Under the pieces are notes generated by a model. The model was given only the letters and a program-made list of their open reading frames with translations, searched no databases and was not told where the DNA came from. From the NCBI RefSeq assembly GCF_025699485.1, contig NZ_JANUXN010000005.1, forward strand, positions 62,001 to 126,000: 64,000 bases of DNA, read 5' to 3'. Positions 51,201-60,134 of the stretch are shown piece by piece. The number at the start of each line of letters is the position of its first letter. Position 1 is the first letter of the stretch. The position numbers and the translations under genes are program-made. The DNA is from Thauera carbonicopians (GTDB taxonomy: Bacteria; Pseudomonadota; Gammaproteobacteria; Burkholderiales; Rhodocyclaceae).

Positions 51201-51314
51201 GTTTATGGATGGCTGGGTGGCATGCCCCGCTTCCAGTCCGAGGCTGTCCATGACTGTCGTCCTGCCCATTACCTGGCAGGTTTTCGAGACCTTTTTTCGC
51301 CAGGAAACCATTGC

Positions 51315-53297
51315 ATGAGCCGGCAGGCACGAACCTTCGTGAGTTTTTCCCCGTCCTTGCATTTGCGCCGGGGGCGCCTTGTCATTGGCGCCGCTGCAGC
51401 GCTGTTGGTTCTGGTGCTTTCCGGTTGCGCGAGCAAACCCGATATGGCCGGGCAGGAGCCCAGCGGCGCTGAAGCGGCACGCACGGACTCTCACGGCAAG
51501 CCTTATTCGGAAGGCGTCGTCTTCGAGCGCATTTACGTTGACTATGAGATTGCGCGCGACGGCTCTTTCACTCGCACGGCCGAGATCATCAAGCGGCTCG
51601 AGAATGCCCAGGGCATCGAGCGCGAAGGCAAGGCCCACCTGGTGTTCCAGCAGGGCATCGAGGAGGCGGAATTCATCGACGCCCGGGTGGCGCAGCCCGA
51701 TGGCAGTGAAATCGTGCTGCAGCCGGACGTGGTGGAGATGAAGCCGTCTTATTCTTCTCTTCCGGCGCAGTTGTTCAGCAATCGCCAGCGCAAGACGCTG
51801 GTGTTTCCCGATCTGCAGCCCGGCAGCCGTGCGATTGCGACCGTGCGCATGCAGCGGCTCAAACCTGTGTTTCCCGGCCAGTTCACAGCGCTGACATGGC
51901 GTTCGCCGCATGTCGGCGTGGAGGATCTGCGTGTCCGCTACCGACTGCCGGTCGACATGCCCTTGCATATCGATGCACATGGCATCGAGATGACACGCGA
52001 AGTCGATGGCGAGATGGTGACGTGGACTGCACATATGCAAGTGCGTGAGCCATGGCCGCGTGAGTTGGGCAGTGTCGGAGCAGTGGATTACAGCCCGCGC
52101 GTCGCGATCAGCACCTTCCCGGACCATGCCGCCTTCGCCGCAGCCTACCGCGACATGATCGTCGGCCGCGACGAGGTGACACCCGCAATCCAGGCGCTGG
52201 CCGACGCACTGAGCGCCGACCTGAAGACGCCGCGCGAGCAGGTGCGGGCTTTGTACGAATGGGTGGTGGGCAACATCCGCTACGTCGCCGTTCCCCTCGG
52301 CCATGGCGCATGGGTGCCGAATCCGGCGGGTAGCGTACTGTCACTCCGCCACGGCGACAGCAAGGACCGCGCCGTGCTGCTGGCCGCGTTGCTGAAGGCC
52401 AGGGGCATCGACAGTTCGCTGGTGCTGCTCGATGCCGGTGGCAACTACTGGTTGCCGCGATATCCGACGCTTCAGTCGTTCGATCATGTGATGCTTCATG
52501 TGCCGGCGCTGGATCTGTATCTCGATTCGACCTCACCGTTTGTCGATTTCGGCAGCCTGTCGCCGCGGTTCGCCGGCAAACCTGCACTGCTCGTTGCCGA
52601 TGGCAGAGTGGTGCAAACGCCGGTCGTATCAGCGCAGGATTCCGGCAGCCGTGTCCTGCAGCGAATGGTGCTCGACAGCGCAGGGCAACTGCAGGGCGAT
52701 ACCACGGTGCAGGTCAGGGGGAACATGGCGCTATCCTTCAGGGAGACGATGGCCCGGACGAAGCCGCTGACCGACGCCCAGATCGCGAGATCGATGCTCG
52801 TCAGTGCAGACGAACATGGACAGGCACTGCTTCGGCGGCCGACGAACCTAGCGCCGGGCGAGCCGCTGGAGGCCGGGCTGAGCTACACGCTGACCCGCGG
52901 GCTCGACCTGAGCACACCGGGAGTGTTGCCGGTGAAGCGCGGGGTGCGTTTCCACGGCATCGAGATGTTCGGCAGATCGGTCATGGACATCCCCCGCCGC
53001 GCGCCATTCGACTGTCTGGCAGTGACGATGGAGGAAGAGCAGCGCATCGCCTGGCCGGACACGGTGCGGCCTGGCGCACTGCCGCCCGGGCGCAGCCTGG
53101 TGTCGGAAGATGCGGCGCTGCCTTACACCTTCACGTCCGACTACAGGCTGGAAGGCAACGAAGTCGTCATCCAGCGCAAGCTGGTGGTGGCCCCCGCCAG
53201 CAGAAGCTGCCCGCCATCCAGCAATGCCGCCCTGCAGGTTCTGCTGCGTGAAATCGCACTCGAATACGACACGCTGTTGAGCTATACGCCGCGTTGA
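51315..53297 (+). CDS. DUF3857/transglutaminase-like lipoprotein with catalytic Cys replaced
   Basis: The 660-residue protein has a lipoprotein signal (AAALLVLVLSGC), a DUF3857 domain (VFERIYVDYEIARDGSFTRTAEIIKRLENAQGIE) and a transglutaminase-like core. Where active relatives, including the next gene, have YGDCKDH, this one has HGDSKDR with Ser at residue 349. The His (FDHVMLHV) and Asp (LYLDST) positions remain. It is thus probably a pseudoenzyme or binding protein in the cell envelope. It starts at ATG 51315 and lies 70 bp before its paralog. Confidence 0.8.
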   Translation: MSRQARTFVSFSPSLHLRRGRLVIGAAAALLVLVLSGCASKPDMAGQEPSGAEAARTDSHGKPYSEGVVFERIYVDYEIARDGSFTRTAEIIKRLENAQGIEREGKAHLVFQQGIEEAEFIDARVAQPDGSEIVLQPDVVEMKPSYSSLPAQLFSNRQRKTLVFPDLQPGSRAIATVRMQRLKPVFPGQFTALTWRSPHVGVEDLRVRYRLPVDMPLHIDAHGIEMTREVDGEMVTWTAHMQVREPWPRELGSVGAVDYSPRVAISTFPDHAAFAAAYRDMIVGRDEVTPAIQALADALSADLKTPREQVRALYEWVVGNIRYVAVPLGHGAWVPNPAGSVLSLRHGDSKDRAVLLAALLKARGIDSSLVLLDAGGNYWLPRYPTLQSFDHVMLHVPALDLYLDSTSPFVDFGSLSPRFAGKPALLVADGRVVQTPVVSAQDSGSRVLQRMVLDSAGQLQGDTTVQVRGNMALSFRETMARTKPLTDAQIARSMLVSADEHGQALLRRPTNLAPGEPLEAGLSYTLTRGLDLSTPGVLPVKRGVRFHGIEMFGRSVMDIPRRAPFDCLAVTMEEEQRIAWPDTVRPGALPPGRSLVSEDAALPYTFTSDYRLEGNEVVIQRKLVVAPASRSCPPSSNAALQVLLREIALEYDTLLSYTPR

Positions 53298-53367
53298 GAC
53301 GCGGCCGGATCACGGCCGCGTGGGGTACGCATTCAGCTTTTCTTCCCGACAGAGAGATCATCAACCC

Positions 53368-55263
53368 ATGTCCGTCGCCCCCCAATTGCAATCCCGCCCG
53401 CTGTCCATCGTGTCGGCCACCATGGTGCTGATCCTGCTGGCGCCTTCCGTGTGGGCGAACCAGCCATACACGGCGGGTGTCGTCTTCGAGCGTGTCCATG
53501 TCGATTACGAAGTTGCGCGCGACGGCACCTATGTACGCACGTCCGAGATCGTCAAGCGCTTCGAAAATGCCCAGGGCATCGAAGCGCACGGCAAGGCGCA
53601 ACTGGCATTCCAGAGCGGCACCGAGAAGGCGGAATTCATCGATGCCCGGGTGGCGCAGCCGGATGGCCGCGAGATCGTGCTGCACCCGGATGACGTGCAC
53701 CTGCAGGAGGCCTATCCCTTTCCCGAGGCGGCGGTATTCACCGACCGCAAGCGCAAGACCCTGGTGTTTCCCGACCTGCAGCCCGGTAGCAGGGCGATTG
53801 CTACTGCGCGCTCCCAGCGCCTCGAGCCGGTGATTCCGGGCCTGTTCTCGGCCCTGGAGTGGCGCTCGGCCCATTTCGCTTCGCTGGACACGCGCATCCG
53901 CTTCACGCTGCCAGCCGACATGCCGCTGCACGTCGAGGCGCACGATGCCGAAGTCACGCGCGAGGCTGACGGCGACAAGGTGACGTGGACGGTGACGATG
54001 AAGGTGGAGGAGCCGTGGCCGTCCGAGCCGGGCAGTGTTTCGGCCGTCGACTACAGCCCGCGCGTGGCGGTGAGTACTTTTGCCGACTACGGCGCATTCG
54101 CTGCCGCCTACCGCGACATGATCGCCGGCCGCGATGCGGTGACGCCGGAAATCCAGGCGCTGGCCGACGAACTGACTGCCGGCAAGGAGACGCCGCGCGA
54201 GCAGGCGCGTGCGCTGTACGAATGGGTGGCGGGCAACATCCGCTACGTCGCCATCCACATGGGCCGCGGCGGCTGGGTGCCGCATGCGGCGGGCGAAGTG
54301 CTGTCGCGCCGCTATGGTGACTGCAAGGACCACGTCACGCTGCTGGCCGCGCTGCTGCGGGCCAAGGGCATCGACAGTTCGCCGGTGCTGCTCAATGCCG
54401 GCACCAGCCAGTGGCTGTCGCAATATCCCACGCTGGCTTCGTTCAACCATGCGCTGCTCTACCTGCCCACGCTGGATCTCTACGTCGACTCGACTGCGCG
54501 CTACGTGGATTTCGGCATCCTGCCCTTCGAGTCGGCCGCCAAGCCGGCGTTGGTCGTCGCCGAGGGCCGCGTGGTGCAGACCCCGGCCGTACGGGCGCAG
54601 GATTCGGGCGCCAGTATCGTGCAGCGGATGACGGTCGATGCCGAAGGGCGCTTGCAGGGTGACACTACGGTGCGTTCGTCAGGGATCGCTGCACAGATGG
54701 ATCGGGCGATGATGGTCCAGACCACCGCCGTGCCCGACGCCCAGATTGCCGCGGCCATCCTCACCAACGCGGGCGAACACGGGCAGGCGCAACTGCGCCG
54801 GCCGGCGAGCCTGGCGCTGGGCGAAGCGGTGGAAACCGGGCTGAGCTACAGCCTGACACGCGGACTCGACCTGAATGCACCAGGCCACTTCCCGATCACC
54901 CGGGGTGTGGGCTTCGGCGGTATCCAGCTCTATGGCAAGGCCATCATGGATTCGGCCCGGCGCGCGCCCTTCATGTGCCCGGCAACCACGATGATCGAGG
55001 AGCAACGCATCAAGTGGCCGGACAAGGTGCAGCTCGGCGCCTTGCCGCTGAGCCGCCGCCTGGTGTCGGAGGATGCGGAGCTGCCTTACACCTTCACGTC
55101 CGACTATGCGCTGGAAGGCGAGGGCGAAGTCGTCATCCGCCGCAAGCTGGTGGTGGATACCGCTAGCCCGGTGTGTCCACCAGCCAGCAATGCTGCCTTG
55201 CAGGCGCTGGCACGCGAGATCGCGTTCGAGTATGACGCGGCGCTGAGCTACGCACCGCGCTGA
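53368..55263 (+). CDS. DUF3857/transglutaminase-like periplasmic protein
   Basis: The 631-residue paralog has a cleavable signal peptide (SATMVLILLAPSVWA), a DUF3857 domain (VVFERVHVDYEVARDGTYVRTSEIVKRFENAQGIE) and a transglutaminase core with catalytic C319 in YGDCKDHVTLLAALLRAKGID, His in SFNHALLYLP and Asp in LYVDST. A C-terminal DUF2569-free beta-rich region ends near LSYAPR. It is highly similar along its length to the preceding gene, so the two arose by tandem duplication. The substrate is unknown; peptidase or crosslinking activity is possible. Confidence 0.83.
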   Translation: MSVAPQLQSRPLSIVSATMVLILLAPSVWANQPYTAGVVFERVHVDYEVARDGTYVRTSEIVKRFENAQGIEAHGKAQLAFQSGTEKAEFIDARVAQPDGREIVLHPDDVHLQEAYPFPEAAVFTDRKRKTLVFPDLQPGSRAIATARSQRLEPVIPGLFSALEWRSAHFASLDTRIRFTLPADMPLHVEAHDAEVTREADGDKVTWTVTMKVEEPWPSEPGSVSAVDYSPRVAVSTFADYGAFAAAYRDMIAGRDAVTPEIQALADELTAGKETPREQARALYEWVAGNIRYVAIHMGRGGWVPHAAGEVLSRRYGDCKDHVTLLAALLRAKGIDSSPVLLNAGTSQWLSQYPTLASFNHALLYLPTLDLYVDSTARYVDFGILPFESAAKPALVVAEGRVVQTPAVRAQDSGASIVQRMTVDAEGRLQGDTTVRSSGIAAQMDRAMMVQTTAVPDAQIAAAILTNAGEHGQAQLRRPASLALGEAVETGLSYSLTRGLDLNAPGHFPITRGVGFGGIQLYGKAIMDSARRAPFMCPATTMIEEQRIKWPDKVQLGALPLSRRLVSEDAELPYTFTSDYALEGEGEVVIRRKLVVDTASPVCPPASNAALQALAREIAFEYDAALSYAPR

Positions 55264-55335
55264 GACGGGGCAGACCGCCTGATAAGGCAGTTCTGGAGGG
55301 ATTTAGCAAGAATCAAATCAGCGCCCGGTTAAAAA

Positions 55336-55524
55336 TCATAGAGTGCAACACTGGCTGCTTCTGGTGCAGCAACAACCGGAGTCAAGCGCAGGGCGGTAAT
55401 ACAGGGGTTTCCAGAAGAGATGCGGCCACATGGTCATGTGGCCGTGCTCGCGAAGTACGAACGCCTGGCAGCGAATGTGTTCGATGGCTTCAGGCGGCAG
55501 CTTTCCGGCGTCGATCTCTTCCAT
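55336..55524 (-). CDS. 62-residue Cys/His-rich small protein, unknown
   Basis: On the minus strand between two plus-strand genes, an ATG preceded by GAGG at 7 bp opens a 62-codon frame with GC-rich third positions. The N-terminal half is acidic/helical ([20 protein letters not shown]), the middle aromatic ([17 protein letters not shown]), and the tail Cys-rich (C51-C53, C59-C60; also C19). Four His lie between. This looks like a metal- or thiol-binding small protein, but no family is recognised. Confidence 0.5.
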   Translation of the reverse strand: MEEIDAGKLPPEAIEHIRCQAFVLREHGHMTMWPHLFWKPLYYRPALDSGCCCTRSSQCCTL

Positions 55525-55564
55525 ACCGAAGCCTCATCAGAATTCATTCGATTGCCGTCCTGAC

Positions 55565-57187
55565 ATGAAGATCAACAAACCTGTCACGAATGTGGAACGG
55601 GAATTTCCCGACGGAAAGTACATCGTTTCACGTACCGATCTCAAAGGCATCATCACCTACGCCGACGACACGTTCGTCGAAATCAGTGGTTTTTCACGCG
55701 AAGAATTGATAGGCAAGAGCCACAACATCGTTCGCCACCCGGACATGTTGCCTGCGGCCTTTGCCTGGGCCTGGGACACGATCAAGGCCGACCGCCCGTG
55801 GCGTGGCATGGTCAAGAACCGCAGCAAGAACGGTGATTTCTACTGGGTCGATGCCTTGATCGTACCGGTGCTCAAGGACGGCAGGAAAGTCGGCTACATG
55901 TCGGTGCGCACCAAGCCGAGCCGGAAGCAGATTGCGGATGCCGAAGCGCTCTACCGGAAACTTGCCGACGGCAGCGCCAGCATTCCGAAAACGACGCTCT
56001 GGGCACGCATCCCGTTGCAGGCCAAATTCGCTGCGTTGGTCATCGTCATGATCCTCGCCCAGCTTCTTGGCGTCGGTATGCAGGTTTTGGGGCCCGACCT
56101 GGGCCTCACGGCAGACGTGACCGGGCAGTTCGTCATGCTGTTCGGCGTGGCCGGCATCGCTGCTGCGCTCGGTCTGCTCACTTTCCAGCGCGGCATGATG
56201 GTGGCTTTCAGCCGCATCACCAGCCGTTTGCAGAATATCGCCCAAGGTGATCTGACCGACGAAATTCCGCTGCACCGGGTGGATGAACTGGGCAAGCTGA
56301 ACGATGCCCTGATCACCATGCAGACCCATCTGCGGGCGATGATGGCGGAAATTGCCGAGCAGAGTACGTCGGTCGACAGCCACATCCATTACCTCAGCAG
56401 GGAAATCGACGCCACCCGGCGGACAGCGGCGGTGCAGTCGGAGGCCGCCAACAGCATTGCCGCCTCGGTCGAGGAGATGGTGGCGTCGGTGGACCGGATT
56501 GCAGAGGACGCGCAGCAGGCGTCCCAGGCAGTGCAGCTGTCGCGCAACCTGCTCGAAGAGGCGACGCAGCGCATGCAGCAAAGCCAGCAGGCATCGGAGC
56601 ACGTGGTCGTCACGGTGCGGGATGCCGGGCATACCATGGACGAGCTGTTCCAGTCGATTTCGGCCATCGAGCGAGTCAGCCAGGTCATCCGCGACATTGC
56701 CGACCAGACCAATCTGCTGGCGCTGAACGCCGCCATCGAGGCGGCACGGGCTGGTGAATCCGGGCGCGGTTTTGCCGTGGTTGCCGACGAAGTGCGCAAG
56801 CTGGCCGAAAATTCGAGCAAGCAGACGGGTGAAATCACCGCCAGCATCCAGCATATCCAGGGGCGCACCCAGAGTGTGCACGCCACCATGGCCGTCGCCG
56901 GAACCCAGGTGGAAACCGTCAATGCCACTGCCGAAACTGCCCGCAACGGACTGCATGCGGTGGTCGATCAGGGCGAACGGATTCATCTGCTGGCGGGCAA
57001 CATTGCCACCGGCACCCGCCAGCAGGTTTCAGCGGGTGGCGAAATCGCTCAACGCATGGAAGACATCGTCAGCGGCATCGGCCAAACCTCGAACACCATT
57101 CAGGAAGTGGCCGTGCGCAGCAATCAGATCCAGCAGGCCACCGGTCGCCTGCGCGAGTTGATTGGCTATTTCCGCTTTATCCGGTGA
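55565..57187 (+). CDS. PAS-domain methyl-accepting chemotaxis protein (Aer-like)
   Basis: The 540-residue receptor has an N-terminal PAS domain (residues about 15-115: [59 protein letters not shown]), two close membrane helices (about 150-205) with almost no periplasmic loop, a HAMP region and the MCP signalling domain with the hairpin tip [44 protein letters not shown]. It should sense a cytoplasmic or redox/energy signal, like Aer, and signal to CheA. ATG 55565 starts the PAS region. Confidence 0.9.
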   Translation: MKINKPVTNVEREFPDGKYIVSRTDLKGIITYADDTFVEISGFSREELIGKSHNIVRHPDMLPAAFAWAWDTIKADRPWRGMVKNRSKNGDFYWVDALIVPVLKDGRKVGYMSVRTKPSRKQIADAEALYRKLADGSASIPKTTLWARIPLQAKFAALVIVMILAQLLGVGMQVLGPDLGLTADVTGQFVMLFGVAGIAAALGLLTFQRGMMVAFSRITSRLQNIAQGDLTDEIPLHRVDELGKLNDALITMQTHLRAMMAEIAEQSTSVDSHIHYLSREIDATRRTAAVQSEAANSIAASVEEMVASVDRIAEDAQQASQAVQLSRNLLEEATQRMQQSQQASEHVVVTVRDAGHTMDELFQSISAIERVSQVIRDIADQTNLLALNAAIEAARAGESGRGFAVVADEVRKLAENSSKQTGEITASIQHIQGRTQSVHATMAVAGTQVETVNATAETARNGLHAVVDQGERIHLLAGNIATGTRQQVSAGGEIAQRMEDIVSGIGQTSNTIQEVAVRSNQIQQATGRLRELIGYFRFIR

Positions 57188-57322
57188 TCTCCGATCCAGG
57201 TCTTGCGGTTTCAGCGACGATCACCTGTGGCACTCAGGCACCGCCTTTTCGTCATCGGTGCCCCAGGCTCCAGCCAGTCGCGTACTTCCTGCCCGGTCAG
57301 GTGATGAACAGGTGTGGAGTAA

Positions 57323-57343
57323 TGTATTGACAATGTCGATACA
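57323..57343. promoter_or_regulatory. 21-bp palindromic operator of the toxin-antitoxin operon
   Basis: Arms TGTAT and ATACA at the ends and GACA/TGTC inside make a near-perfect 21-bp palindrome with one mismatched pair and a central base. It overlaps the -35 hexamer of the promoter, as expected for autorepression by a ribbon-helix-helix antitoxin. Confidence 0.65.
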
Positions 57344-57354
57344 CGAACTACACT
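57327..57354 (+). promoter_or_regulatory. Sigma-70 promoter of the toxin-antitoxin operon
   Basis: A perfect TTGACA (57327-57332) and TACACT (57349-57354) are separated by 16 bp. The start would fall near 57361, about 11 nt before the antitoxin ATG at 57372. Confidence 0.65.
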
Positions 57355-57371
57355 GATCTCCTTCCCAGATC

Positions 57372-57683
57372 ATGAGATTCGCCATGTCGCCCCCCCGCTC
57401 CGCAGCGCAAAAGACCGCGGCAAAGGATGAAGTCATCCAGATTCGTGCCCCGAGGCAAGCCAAGGTGTTGTTCGGCCAGGCGGCGGCTCTGCGCGGTCAG
57501 AAGCTGTCCGAATTCATGCTCGACTGCGCTTACCGCCAGGCCGAAGCAACTTTGCTCGACCAGCGCACCTTCTTTGTCGACGAGGAGGCTCATGCGCGCT
57601 TTCTGGCGCTGCTCGACGCCCCGCCCGCCATCTCCACCGACGCGGTACGACGGCTGCAGCGCAAAGCACCGTGGGAAGCGTAA
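57372..57683 (+). CDS. DUF1778 (TacA-type) ribbon-helix-helix antitoxin
   Basis: The 103-residue protein has the DUF1778 ribbon-helix-helix region (DEVIQIRAPRQAKVLFGQAAALRGQKLSEFMLDCAYRQAEATLLDQ), then a C-terminal toxin-binding tail (FFVDEEAHARFLALLDAP). TacA antitoxins bind DNA and neutralise a GNAT toxin. A second ATG at 57384 is also possible. The stop overlaps the toxin GTG by 13 bp and the operator lies upstream, so all parts of a type II module are present. Confidence 0.88.
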   Translation: MRFAMSPPRSAAQKTAAKDEVIQIRAPRQAKVLFGQAAALRGQKLSEFMLDCAYRQAEATLLDQRTFFVDEEAHARFLALLDAPPAISTDAVRRLQRKAPWEA

Positions 57684-58201
57684 GCGCCCCTTTGCTCGGC
57701 AGGCCGGAGCCGCTCGCCCCGCGCCACGACGTTTCGCGTTTCCGCAACGGCAGTCACCCTTCGCTTGACCATTGGCTGTACGAGCAGGCTCGACGCAGCG
57801 AAGGTTTGTCGGCCCGGAGCTACGTCGTTTGCCCCCAGGCCCAGCCTAATCGCGTTGTCGGTTATTTCTCCATCGCCACCGCGCTGGAACAGCGCAACGC
57901 GCTGCCTTCCGCCAAATTGCGCCAGAACATGCCGGAGCGCGTGCCGCTCCTGCTCATCGCCCGGTTGGCTGTCGATGCTGAATGGCAAGGCCAAGGGCTG
58001 GGGTCGGCGCTGCTTGCGGACGCGCTATGCCGTTGCCTTGCCGCATCCGAAATCGCAGGAGCGCGTGGCGTCATCGTGCATGCCATCGATAGCGCTGCCG
58101 TCGGGTTTTACCAGGCGCACGGTTTTACTCCCTCACCGCTGGGCGAACATGTTTTATTGATGCCTATCGAGACGGTGCGCGGCTGCATGGTGAAGCCATG
58201 A
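57671..58201 (+). CDS. GNAT toxin (TacT-type tRNA acetyltransferase)
   Basis: The 176-residue acetyltransferase has the acetyl-CoA motif RLAVDAEWQGQGLGSALLADAL (Q-x-x-G-x-G) and the C-terminal GFYQAHGFTPSP with the conserved tyrosine. TacT toxins acetylate aminoacyl-tRNA amino groups and block translation. The start is the GTG at 57671, overlapping the antitoxin. Position directly behind a DUF1778 gene identifies the pair. No target specificity can be read from sequence. Confidence 0.88.
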   Translation: MGSVSAPLLGRPEPLAPRHDVSRFRNGSHPSLDHWLYEQARRSEGLSARSYVVCPQAQPNRVVGYFSIATALEQRNALPSAKLRQNMPERVPLLLIARLAVDAEWQGQGLGSALLADALCRCLAASEIAGARGVIVHAIDSAAVGFYQAHGFTPSPLGEHVLLMPIETVRGCMVKP

Positions 58202-58256
58202 ACGACATCATTTGGCCGCTGGATTTACGTCGTCGAGTATGGAGCTCAAACCATCA

Positions 58257-58985
58257 TCAGTCTGTCCAAACCCCCAATTCAACCAACTGTTTCGTCGCTG
58301 CCTCGGCCCAGCCGCGATTGGCCGCCGGGCTGGCCGGGCTTGGGTGCAGCACACGGCCAAAGTTGATATCAGCCGTGCCGCTCAGCGCTTCCATGGCGCG
58401 CTTTTCCGCCCAGTTGCCAATACCAATCACCCATTCCGGCTGTAAGGCATCGACCAGCGTGCGCAGATGGACGTCGCAGACAGCCAGAAGCGGGCGCTGC
58501 TCGGCTGCAAGCAGCTTGTCCGGCGTAAGGTTGCGGCCGCCTTCGAAGAACATCAGCGGGCAGTAGTTGGCGACGAAGTGCTCGGCGAAGAAGGCTTCGG
58601 GCGTGCCGAAGCGTTCGCGGAACAGGCCCCACAGGCGTTGGCCGCTGACTTCGGAGCGGGTGCAGGCGAAGCCTTCGACCGGGCGCTTGGGGTTGGTTTC
58701 GCGCGGCTGGCCGACCGGGCCTTCCAGTTTCAGCCAGTCGCGGGCGCTGGCGATTTCGCCGAAGGGCACGCCGATCTGCGCCATGCCGAAGGGGCCGGGG
58801 TTCATGCCGACGAAGACCACGCGCTTGCGCCCTTCGCCGTAGCGTTCCAGGTAGCGGCGGTGCACTTCCCAGGCGTAGTCGAGCGGGTTGTAGACGTGGG
58901 TGACGGGCGCGGAGAAGCGCATCGCGTCGACTTCGGTCGACAGTTTGCGGGCGGCGTCGATGAGGAGGGAGGCGGTGGAAGTCAT
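58257..58985 (-). CDS. SMUG1-like uracil-DNA glycosylase
   Basis: The 242-residue protein has the SMUG1-type motif 1 VGMNPGPFGMAQIGVPFGE, an NYCPLMFFE substrate-pocket segment and motif 2 HPSPASPAANRGW. SMUG1 enzymes excise uracil and related pyrimidine lesions from DNA, starting base excision repair. Bacterial SMUG1-like genes are known in several beta- and deltaproteobacteria. It is convergent with the toxin gene. Confidence 0.88.
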   Translation of the reverse strand: MTSTASLLIDAARKLSTEVDAMRFSAPVTHVYNPLDYAWEVHRRYLERYGEGRKRVVFVGMNPGPFGMAQIGVPFGEIASARDWLKLEGPVGQPRETNPKRPVEGFACTRSEVSGQRLWGLFRERFGTPEAFFAEHFVANYCPLMFFEGGRNLTPDKLLAAEQRPLLAVCDVHLRTLVDALQPEWVIGIGNWAEKRAMEALSGTADINFGRVLHPSPASPAANRGWAEAATKQLVELGVWTD

Positions 58986-59064
58986 GGCGGTTGGAGCAGG
59001 AAAGCAGCGGAGAGTCGAGTTTAGCCGGATCGTTCGTGCCGGCGTGACACAGGCGACGGGCGAT

Positions 59065-59391
59065 TCAGAAGATCAGGAATTTCAGCAGATACAGCGTCGC
59101 CATGCCGGCGGCGATGGTCGCCAGCACGTTGCGCGTGCGCCAGGCGACGATGACGGCGGCCAGTGCGGCCCAGGGGCGGGGCGTATCGAAGGCGAACTGG
59201 ACGTCGCCGCCGTGCACGAACAGCGCGCTGGCGGTCAGTGCGGCGAAGCTGGCCGGGGCTATGTGACGGCACAGCGCATGCAGCCACCCAGGCAGCTCGT
59301 GCCGGGCGAAGAAACCGATCATCGCGTAGCGGTACAGGAAGGTCAGGATGCCGACGACGACCAGCAGGGCGAGCAGCGCGGGCGTGCTCAT
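59065..59391 (-). CDS. azlD: AzlD family branched-chain amino acid exporter small subunit
   Basis: The 108-residue membrane protein has four hydrophobic helices (ALLALLVVVGILTFLYRYAMIGFF, FAALTASALFV, ALAAVIVAWRT, LATIAAGMATLYLLKFLI) as in AzlD/YgaH-type subunits. It overlaps azlC by 4 bp. AzlC and AzlD together export branched-chain amino acids or analogs. ATG 59391 is chosen because it starts the hydrophobic domain and couples with the azlC stop. Confidence 0.85.
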   Translation of the reverse strand: MSTPALLALLVVVGILTFLYRYAMIGFFARHELPGWLHALCRHIAPASFAALTASALFVHGGDVQFAFDTPRPWAALAAVIVAWRTRNVLATIAAGMATLYLLKFLIF

Positions 59392-60134
59392 ACTGCGGAT
59401 CTCCGTTCCACGCGTTCGAGGCGGTGCCCCGTCCATACGCCGGCGAGCAGGCCGAGCAGGATCGCCGCGACCAGGCCGAGCTTGTAGGGCAGGTCGGCGA
59501 AGGCCAGCGCCCCCAGGCCGGCGACCAGGGCCGCGGCGCGGCCGGCGCGTTCGCGCAGCAGCAGCGTGAGCAGGGCGATGAAGGTCAGCGGCACGGCGAA
59601 GTCCAGCTCCCACTCGGCAGGGATGGTGGCGCCGAACAGCAGCCCGGCAGCGGTCGATAGTTGCCAGCCGGCCCACAGCGTGAAGCCGGCGCCGAAGAAG
59701 TACCAGTGGCGCAGATCGGCGCCGTCATCAGGCTGGGCGGTGTCGGCCGCGTGCCGCTGGTAGCGCAGCACGGCCACGGCGTAGGCTTCGTCGGTCAGCA
59801 AATAGGCGAGCAGCAGGCGCCAGCGGCGGGGCAGGTGGCGGACGTATTCGGCCATCGACGCGCTGTACAGCACGTGGCGCAGGTTGAGCAGGCCGGACGT
59901 CAGCGCGATCGGCAGCGCGCCGGCGCCGGCCGCCAGCATCTGCACGATGACGAGCTGGGCCGCGCCGGCGAAGACCACGGCCGAGGCCAGTTGTGCGATC
60001 CAGGCCGGTACGCCGGCGGCGAGCGCGGCGATGCCGTAGATCATGCCGAAGGGGATGACGCCCAGCAGCAGCGGCGCTTCGTCGCGGCAGCCGGCGAGGA
60101 ATTCGCCGCCCGCGCTTGTTGCCTTTCCTGCCAT
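59388..60134 (-). CDS. azlC: AzlC family branched-chain amino acid permease
   Basis: The 248-residue integral membrane protein shows the AzlC pattern: LLLGVIPFGMIYGIAALAAGVPAWIAQLASAVVFAGAAQLV, then LLNLRHVLYSASMAEYVRHLP and DEAYAV. It is the large subunit of an AzlCD exporter. The ATG overlaps the ampG stop by one base and its own stop overlaps azlD, so three transport genes are co-transcribed. Confidence 0.88.
   Translation of the reverse strand: MAGKATSAGGEFLAGCRDEAPLLLGVIPFGMIYGIAALAAGVPAWIAQLASAVVFAGAAQLVIVQMLAAGAGALPIALTSGLLNLRHVLYSASMAEYVRHLPRRWRLLLAYLLTDEAYAVAVLRYQRHAADTAQPDDGADLRHWYFFGAGFTLWAGWQLSTAAGLLFGATIPAEWELDFAVPLTFIALLTLLLRERAGRAAALVAGLGALAFADLPYKLGLVAAILLGLLAGVWTGHRLERVERRSAV

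Noticed and set aside
58198-58566. A plus-strand ORF starting at the TacT stop.
   Set aside because: After about 18 codons it runs antisense through the SMUG1-like gene; at most a short gene remnant lies in 58202-58256.
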